From positions 1 to 10,704 of the forward strand of contig JAGLTP010000702.1 of NCBI GenBank assembly GCA_023135215.1: 10,704 nt of DNA, given 5' to 3'. Source of the DNA: Candidatus Heimdallarchaeota archaeon. GTDB taxonomy: Archaea > Asgardarchaeota > Heimdallarchaeia > Heimdallarchaeales > Heimdallarchaeaceae. The notes beneath the pieces were generated by a model. That model did not search any database, was not told the origin of the DNA, and worked only from the letters and a program-made list of their open reading frames with translations. Positions 5,903 through 10,704 of the stretch are shown piece by piece (positions within the stretch are counted from its first letter, which is position 1; every line of letters starts with the position of its first letter). A program made the translations under genes and the position numbers.

Positions 5903-7657
5903 TTATTTTCCCTCCTGTATTTTCATTGGTGGTAGCTCTGAAAACCTCTCAAATAAATTCCTATAGTCAGTGTTTCTTAGGATGAGTTCATCGTGTTTTC
6001 CAGAATCCATCAGTTTGCCATTTCGCATCACAATGATGAGATCTGCATTTTTAATTGTAGCCAACCTATGAGTAATGATAAATGTAGTACGATTTTTCAG
6101 AACATTGGCTATCGCAGTCTGAATTTTTCTTTCAGTTTCAGCGTCAATTGCACTACTCGCATCGTCAAGAATTAAAATGGTAGGATCGACCAATAGTGCT
6201 CTAGCGATAGCAATTCTTTGCTTTTGTCCTCCTGAAAGAGTTACACCCCTCTCTCCCACAACGGTGTCATAACCACCTTCAAAACTTGTTATAAATTCAT
6301 GAGCGTGGGCTAATTTTGCAACTGTTTGAATTTCTTCTAGACTAGCATCAGCTTTCCCATAAGCTATATTATCTCTTATTGATTTGCTAAATAGAAAAAC
6401 TTCTTGTTCTATCACTCCTATATGTCCTCTTAGATTTGAAAGACACATATCCTTGATGTCAATTCCATCAATACTTATTTTACCTTCAGTTGGATCATAA
6501 AGACGCATGAGAAGTTTAATTAAAGTAGATTTTCCAGAACCAGGATTACCTATTGTAGCGATAGTTGAACCTCCTGGAATTTGTAAATTAATATTATCAA
6601 GAGCTTTCTTTCTACTACTACCACTATTATAAGAAAAAGAAACATTCTCAAAACTAATTATTCCCTGCTTTCCAGACCATTCAATTGGACTAGAAGGTTC
6701 AGGAACATATTCTTCGCGTTCTTTCATCTCATAGATACGTTTAGCTGCTGCCATCCCTATTTGAAACTGTGTTACTACTCTTCCAGCTTGCCAAGTTGGC
6801 ATTGTAAGAGTCATCATAAGAAATACAAATGTTACTAAATCATCTAATGTTAAGCTTCCATTGGTGACTAGATTTGCTCCCCAAAGAAAACTTAAAGCGA
6901 TAACTAGAATTGTTATTGAAATAGGGTAATATTTAGCACTTATGATTCCTCTTTTTGTATTGATCTCTCTTAATTTATCAGTTTCATAGTCAAACTCCTT
7001 AATCTCTTCTTCTTCTTTTACAAAATTTCTTATTACTCTTATACCTGTGATACTCTCTTGCAACCTAGTGTTCATAATACTGTTTTGCTCTACTTGTGCT
7101 CTAGAGACTGGTCCTAGTTTTTTATAATAATCATAAACTGTTATGATGTAAAATGGTAAAGCTGCAGCTAAGAGAAGGGTTAATTTTGGACTTATCCACA
7201 GCATAAAGGAAACAGAGAAAATAAATGTAAATGATGCTTCAAACAGAAATTTCAATCCAGGAGAAATGAAGATGTTCATTTGTCTTGTATCATAAGTAGC
7301 TCTTGCCATCACATCTCCCAACTTCACTCTATCATGGAATTCTTGACTTTTTTCCAGCATATCATTATAGAATTCCTCAGTAACATTTTTTGTTACTTTG
7401 TGAGCAAGTACTTCATTCATATAACTTTGAATAAAATCAGCAGTAGCTCTTATTACTCCGGCTAATGCGATAAATAATGCTAGTCTCAGAATCACTGTAA
7501 ATGAACTATTTTCTTTGACTAGTTCTCCAAAGATATCCCCTATAAAAAAAGGTGTTATTGAAACAGTCAATATATAGATAGTGAGGAAAATTAACAATAT
7601 GGATGAAAGCAATTTTTCCCTTAGAAGATGTTTGAAAAACCATTTCTTATAGCTCAT
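5903..7657 (-). CDS. ABC exporter half-transporter, degenerate-Walker-B subunit (TM287/BmrC-like)
   Basis: First gene of the exporter operon. Numbered from the ATG at 7657 it has 584 residues. The transmembrane domain covers about 15-305, with helices 1-4 near 17-40, 57-73, 135-155 and 158-175. The nucleotide-binding domain has Walker A GNPGSGKST (370-378), Q-loop Gln418, canonical LSGGQ (474-478), Walker B Asp498 followed by Asp499 where the catalytic Glu normally sits (codon GAT at 6161-6163), and switch His530. An Asp at that position marks the catalytically weak site of heterodimeric exporters, and it complements the LSAGQ defect of the partner. An in-frame TTG at 7666 would add three residues. 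I prefer the ATG, which is preceded by TTGAGGAAA, giving GAGG three bases upstream. The TTG has AAAGGG four bases ahead of it, so it is not excluded. A strong TATA box at 7706-7714 drives the operon. Confidence 0.93.
   Translation of the reverse strand: MSYKKWFFKHLLREKLLSSILLIFLTIYILTVSITPFFIGDIFGELVKENSSFTVILRLALFIALAGVIRATADFIQSYMNEVLAHKVTKNVTEEFYNDMLEKSQEFHDRVKLGDVMARATYDTRQMNIFISPGLKFLFEASFTFIFSVSFMLWISPKLTLLLAAALPFYIITVYDYYKKLGPVSRAQVEQNSIMNTRLQESITGIRVIRNFVKEEEEIKEFDYETDKLREINTKRGIISAKYYPISITILVIALSFLWGANLVTNGSLTLDDLVTFVFLMMTLTMPTWQAGRVVTQFQIGMAAAKRIYEMKEREEYVPEPSSPIEWSGKQGIISFENVSFSYNSGSSRKKALDNINLQIPGGSTIATIGNPGSGKSTLIKLLMRLYDPTEGKISIDGIDIKDMCLSNLRGHIGVIEQEVFLFSKSIRDNIAYGKADASLEEIQTVAKLAHAHEFITSFEGGYDTVVGERGVTLSGGQKQRIAIARALLVDPTILILDDASSAIDAETERKIQTAIANVLKNRTTFIITHRLATIKNADLIIVMRNGKLMDSGKHDELILRNTDYRNLFERFSELPPMKIQEGK
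5911..5916 (-). promoter_or_regulatory. Shine-Dalgarno site for the second exporter gene
   Basis: AGGAGG on the minus strand lies inside the last codons of the first exporter gene, nine bases before the ATG at 5901. It fixes that start and indicates coupled translation of the two subunits. Confidence 0.75.
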
Positions 7658-7705
7658 TTTCCTCAATAAACCCTTTTAGTATTCGATTTATCTGAAGGAT
7701 TCTCT

Positions 7706-7714
7706 TATTTATAA
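7706..7714 (-). promoter_or_regulatory. TATA box of the exporter operon
   Basis: The minus strand reads TTATAAATA, a near-ideal archaeal TATA box, with an A-rich AACAAAA upstream where a BRE would lie. The centre is about 53 bases before the ATG at 7657, predicting a leader of about 28 bases. Confidence 0.65.
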
Positions 7715-7740
7715 TTTTGTTAAGATACATTTTGGTTAAA

Positions 7741-7814
7741 TCTTAAAATTATCTTCAATCAATTATCACTCTCTCTAATTAAGAAATGATACTTATGTTT
7801 TAAGAGAAAAGTAT
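7741..7814. repeat. Short repeats in the divergent promoter region
   Basis: Between the two divergent TATA boxes lie TTAAGA at 7779-7784 and again at 7800-7805 (21 bases apart, two helical turns), its inverse TCTTAA at 7741-7746, and the inverted pair ATACTT (7789-7794) / AAGTAT (7809-7814). They could be operator half-sites for a shared regulator. They are short, and the region is very AT-rich, so chance is a real alternative. Confidence 0.25.
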
Positions 7815-7823
7815 TGGATAAAA

Positions 7824-7832
7824 TTTATATAA
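7824..7832 (+). promoter_or_regulatory. TATA box of the zinc-ribbon membrane-protein operon
   Basis: TTTATATAA matches the archaeal TATA consensus. Its centre is 44 bases before the ATG at 7872, predicting transcription from about 7853 and a leader of some 18-20 bases containing AGGT seven to eight bases before the start codon. Confidence 0.6.
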
Positions 7833-7871
7833 TGTTTTTCTACTGTAAGTGAGTCCCAAAAGGTAAGAAAG

Positions 7872-9710
7872 ATGGTAAAACGTAAAATAGCTATACTTGG
7901 TTTATTGTTTGCAGTGTTTTTAGCTTCTCCTTTGTTTATTTCAGCTGATATCTATTCTTCCAATATTAAAACAGGAAAATCTTATCTTTGGAGATTAAGA
8001 TTGAGTACAGGTTCAAGTATCTCATTTTCTCCTTCGCTTGATATTGTTGGAGATTGTCTCATTCAAGCTGATATAACTAGGGTCGTAAGAACTGGTTTTG
8101 AGATAAGTAACGTCATAATGGATGTGTCTAGAGTAGGAAGTGTACGAACGCCTGAGAACATCTCCGTTCATAACGCAGTTAATTACTATTTCGAGGATAA
8201 GAGTTTTCACATAATCACAATTCTTCTTCTACCGACCAAATTAGATGATGGTTCAAGCTACTTCGATTATCTAGTGATACGAGGTTTTACAGTACAGAGA
8301 TTATCAGACCAATACGTAGTTACTTTCTCTAGTAGCAGATTTGTCTATGATAGTAAAGGTGTTCTAGAATCGTACACTTTTGATAATGGATTCGAATCTT
8401 ATACTATGAAGAGAATGATGCAAATATACACAATTATTGCTTTAGGAGTAAGTGGATTAGTTTTATTGCTAGGTCTTTTAGCTTTAGTAATTATTTTAGG
8501 GGTTAGAAAGTCGAGAAAAGTAAAAGCACCAAAGACTGTAGAAGAAGTAAAAAAAGCCATAATAGCTAAACAAAGAGATCAGATTACACCTACTGGAATC
8601 AGACCTGTAGCTTCTGCAGGGGTAGTCTTTCCAAGTGTAATGTTTTTGGTAACATTCTTGCTTGTAACGATTGCGAGTGATCTAATGGTCAAAAAATCCT
8701 TTATCATGAAAGTTTTTGATCCAGATTGGAGTTATTTCACAAATTGGGATTATAATCTTATGAATATAGAGAGTCTAGGTTCTAGTCTGACTACAATCTT
8801 CATTTCGGTAATTACTTTGGCTTCTGCAATAGTCCTTTCAGTTAAGAAAACAAAATCAGAGAGCTACAAAGAACTTCTCTTAAAGATTCCTCTCTATATT
8901 ACTAGTTTTCTTTCTTTAGCTGCTTTCGTTCTCACAAGAGTAGCAGTACAAGTGTCATATGATCCTCTAGTGGTATCAGAAGACATTTACTTTAATCTAA
9001 TGAAATCAGGTTTGATATTCGAAAATATAGCTCTCTTCTTCTTGATTCTAATCTTAGCGAGTTCTGCATTTTTGTTTGAAGATTCTCCGCTATTCTCGTA
9101 TAAGAAACCTGCAGTGTATACAGCTCTTATAGGTTTCATATTCCTCTTCATGGCTGGAATCAATGCTTCGAACATATACAGAGTACTAGATGAGATTTTA
9201 TTAGATCCTATTTATTACGATGAATTTCAATCAGCTTATTCTAAGGGATTAGTCTTCTCAGAGTTATCATCTTTGTTTTTAATTCTAGCAATTGGAATTG
9301 GATTGACTCAGAGAGCTAAAGGTGAGAATATAGTTCTATGGATTTTATCGATTGTAGTTACACTGGTCTTAGGAATCATTGTTTTTTCGCACAGTCTTTC
9401 ATTGATTCTGTTCAATTTAATTGAATACTATCCAACTACAGAAGTATTTACAAAACTAAATAGTCGAAATTCTACACTACAGATCTTCAAGATGATATTT
9501 CTACTACTGATTATCTTCTTCACAATTGCTCTTGAAATCAAACCTATTGTAACTGGAGAGATAAGTGAGCAAGAAGTTAAGGAAGAGGTAGTGGAAACTG
9601 TCCAACCTGTAACAATATTGTTGTGTCCAATATGTAGTGAAGAGGTTATGAAAGATAGTGTCTTTTGTTCCAAATGTGGAGCGAAAATAACTCAAACAGG
9701 AGGTCAATGA
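7872..9710 (+). CDS. Multi-domain membrane protein: exported domain, transmembrane hairpins, C-terminal zinc ribbon
   Basis: I do not recognise this 612-residue protein as a named family. From the N-terminus: signal peptide 1-25 (hydrophobic 6-24); an exported, probably beta-rich domain 26-184 with a single Cys62; helix 185-211; a basic cytosolic linker 212-250 (KSRKVKAPK, EEVKKAIIAKQRDQ); then eight helices near 251-269, 304-324, 338-358, 381-401, 414-430, 460-478, 487-512 and 537-556; an acidic linker (EEVVE); and a Cys4 zinc ribbon, C585-x2-C588-x10-C599-x2-C602. Positive-inside charges place the ribbon in the cytosol. The eight helices form four hairpins with outer loops of about 20-35 residues. 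Hairpins 2 and 3 share a D-P-x(12-14)-G-L-[IV]-F pattern leading into a similar LFLIL-type helix, suggesting internal duplication. Similar short ribbons end many archaeal membrane proteins and may mediate protein or nucleic-acid contacts. The next gene overlaps it by four bases. It could be a sensor, scaffold or transport accessory; function is unknown. Confidence 0.82.
   Translation: MVKRKIAILGLLFAVFLASPLFISADIYSSNIKTGKSYLWRLRLSTGSSISFSPSLDIVGDCLIQADITRVVRTGFEISNVIMDVSRVGSVRTPENISVHNAVNYYFEDKSFHIITILLLPTKLDDGSSYFDYLVIRGFTVQRLSDQYVVTFSSSRFVYDSKGVLESYTFDNGFESYTMKRMMQIYTIIALGVSGLVLLLGLLALVIILGVRKSRKVKAPKTVEEVKKAIIAKQRDQITPTGIRPVASAGVVFPSVMFLVTFLLVTIASDLMVKKSFIMKVFDPDWSYFTNWDYNLMNIESLGSSLTTIFISVITLASAIVLSVKKTKSESYKELLLKIPLYITSFLSLAAFVLTRVAVQVSYDPLVVSEDIYFNLMKSGLIFENIALFFLILILASSAFLFEDSPLFSYKKPAVYTALIGFIFLFMAGINASNIYRVLDEILLDPIYYDEFQSAYSKGLVFSELSSLFLILAIGIGLTQRAKGENIVLWILSIVVTLVLGIIVFSHSLSLILFNLIEYYPTTEVFTKLNSRNSTLQIFKMIFLLLIIFFTIALEIKPIVTGEISEQEVKEEVVETVQPVTILLCPICSEEVMKDSVFCSKCGAKITQTGGQ
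9623..9679 (+). other. Encoded Cys4 zinc-ribbon domain
   Basis: The segment encodes about residues 585-602 of the membrane protein, with two CxxC knuckles ten residues apart (CPIC and CSKC). This is the spacing of the short zinc-ribbon domains found at the ends of many archaeal membrane proteins. All four ligands are intact. Confidence 0.8.
9698..9704 (+). promoter_or_regulatory. Strong Shine-Dalgarno site for the last gene
   Basis: AGGAGGT sits in the final codons of the zinc-ribbon membrane-protein gene. From AGGAGG it is three bases to the overlapping ATG at 9707 and twelve to the in-frame ATG at 9716. Neither spacing equals the seven to nine bases of other sites in the window, so it proves that the downstream frame is translated but does not settle which ATG is used. 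Confidence 0.65.
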
Positions 9711-10704
9711 TTAAAATGAGCAAAGGAAACAAAGCACAAGAAATGACAGATTTTGATAGTAGCGATATGAAGAATGACTTATCAGTTAAAGAACTTAGCT
9801 CAACACCTTTAACGAATAGAAAAATATTCCATTTAGCTTCTGCTATCTTTATAATAATTACGATATTTTTCATCATTTATTTCAGTATTTTGCTGATAGT
9901 CAAACCTTTTGAATCTATTAGTCTGAATTATTACGCTCTTCTAAATATAGAAGATCTAATAGAATATCAATTCGTTAATTGGGGTTCAGCTAGGATGGGT
10001 TTTGATTTAGCAACATTTTATTCGATAAGTTTTACTGGTGGATCACCTACAGGTTACATTATTGCAGCGTTATTAATAGTTACTGGAGTCCTATGCTTGA
10101 TCTCGATAGACAAAATCAAAAGTAGAGGTAAAGGACTTCTCCAAGCTGCTGTAATTTTGAATATGCTTAATGGTTTATTTCTAGTTATATCTACAATTCT
10201 AAGTAACATTGCTTATGAGAATATATATTTAGAAGATATCACTGAAGGTTCCGCTTCGTTACTAAATGCTGCATTTAGATTAGAAATTACTTTTGTTGTA
10301 GTTATTATTATCTCGATAATTCTAATCTTAATCTATGCACCTTTCTCTAAGCAAGTTGCGTCTCTAATTCCAAACCTGGTTTCAATGGGAATTGGCTTTA
10401 TAATCTTCATTGTTTCTAGTATCTTTGCCTTGAATGCTATGCAATTGTTCTTTGAATATATGTTAGGTATCGGTGGTACACCCGATATAGAACAAATTCT
10501 TGTGAAATTATTACCAACAACCATATTAGCGTTTCTTGGGTATTTATTCATTATAGCATCTTTCCTGTTTGGAATGAATAAGCTACATTCCAAAAAAGCA
10601 CCAAAGGCTTACACTACTAGCTTTGAAATTGTCACCAGTCTGTATCTAGTTTCCTTCTTCGTAGAACATCTTCTAACACATCTTTTTGGTTTCCTTTATC
10701 CAAT
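9707..10704 (+). CDS. Polytopic membrane protein, 3' end outside the window (partial)
   Basis: An open frame runs from the ATG at 9707 to the window end without a stop: 332 codons, incomplete at the C-terminus. I do not recognise it. There is no signal peptide: residues 1-39 are hydrophilic and cytosolic, followed by helices near 40-66, 115-134, 144-166, 192-211, 223-243, 268-289 and from 304 onward. Inner loops are basic (DKIKSRGKG, NKLHSKKAPK) and outer loops are long (67-114, 167-191, 244-267). This is the same in-out hairpin scheme as the upstream protein, so the two may be distant paralogues or partners. It starts in an ATGA overlap with the upstream stop, with AGGAGGT just ahead, so the genes are co-transcribed and probably coupled. 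The ATG at 9716 is an equally reasonable start, removing three residues. Whether it also ends in a zinc ribbon cannot be seen. Confidence 0.8.
   Translation, partial: MIKMSKGNKAQEMTDFDSSDMKNDLSVKELSSTPLTNRKIFHLASAIFIIITIFFIIYFSILLIVKPFESISLNYYALLNIEDLIEYQFVNWGSARMGFDLATFYSISFTGGSPTGYIIAALLIVTGVLCLISIDKIKSRGKGLLQAAVILNMLNGLFLVISTILSNIAYENIYLEDITEGSASLLNAAFRLEITFVVVIIISIILILIYAPFSKQVASLIPNLVSMGIGFIIFIVSSIFALNAMQLFFEYMLGIGGTPDIEQILVKLLPTTILAFLGYLFIIASFLFGMNKLHSKKAPKAYTTSFEIVTSLYLVSFFVEHLLTHLFGFLYP

Noticed and set aside
7664..7666. TTG start for the first exporter subunit
   Set aside because: TTG is a rarer start, and the GAGG just inside it serves the ATG at 7657. It adds only three residues and cannot be fully excluded because AAAGGG lies four bases ahead of it.
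9428..9876. Minus-strand frames opposite the zinc ribbon and the start of the last gene
   Set aside because: The plus strand carries an intact Cys4 ribbon, a stop/start overlap and a ribosome-binding site. The opposite frames have no such support.
10333..10593. Minus-strand frame of 86 codons near the right end
   Set aside because: It lies opposite the stop-free plus-strand membrane-protein frame, whose alternating hydrophobic helices and basic inner loops are coherent.
1..10704. CRISPR array, insertion sequence, integrase, attachment site or defence operon
   Set aside because: No regularly spaced repeats, transposase or nuclease motifs, or terminal inverted repeats were seen. The only helicase has standard DEAD-box RNA-helicase motifs.

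Overview
The window is AT-rich and gene-dense. It looks archaeal: the gaps carry TATA-like boxes (for example TTATAAATA and TTTATATAA) at plausible distances from the starts, T-rich tracts follow stop codons, one gene appears leaderless, and one membrane protein ends in a Cys4 zinc ribbon. No bacterial -35/-10 pair was evident. A mesophilic, low-GC archaeon, possibly of Asgard/Heimdall type, fits the gene content, but that assignment is inference and no phylogenetic marker is present.

Layout. (1) 22-1257, plus: DEAD-box RNA helicase with all core motifs, followed by a T-rich terminator. (2) 1393-2490, plus: secreted, membrane-anchored Ntn-type cysteine hydrolase of the acyl-transferase/choloylglycine hydrolase type, with its own TATA box. 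(3) 2517-3080, minus: small secreted protein of unknown function, convergent with gene 2 across 26 bases. (4) 3269-3979, minus: six-helix membrane protein of unknown function, probably leaderless. (5) 4090-5901 and 5903-7657, minus: two half-transporters one base apart that form a heterodimeric type IV (ABCB-like) exporter with one degenerate and one consensus ATP site. (6) 7658-7871: a 214-base divergent promoter region with a clear TATA box for each direction. (7) 7872-9710, plus: 612-residue membrane protein with a signal peptide, an extracytoplasmic domain, repeated transmembrane hairpins and a C-terminal cytosolic zinc ribbon. (8) 9707-10704, plus: a second polytopic membrane protein that overlaps gene 7 by ATGA and runs off the window end.

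Apart from the helicase, every gene is a membrane or exported product, so genes 2-8 read as a cell-envelope neighbourhood. The firm functional links are the exporter pair (one operon, complementary motif defects) and the gene 7/8 operon (overlap, shared hairpin topology). The exporter and the zinc-ribbon membrane protein share a divergent promoter region, so co-regulation is possible but unproven. No tRNA, rRNA, CRISPR array, insertion sequence or attachment site was seen. No gap exceeds 300 bases; the longest is the divergent promoter region.
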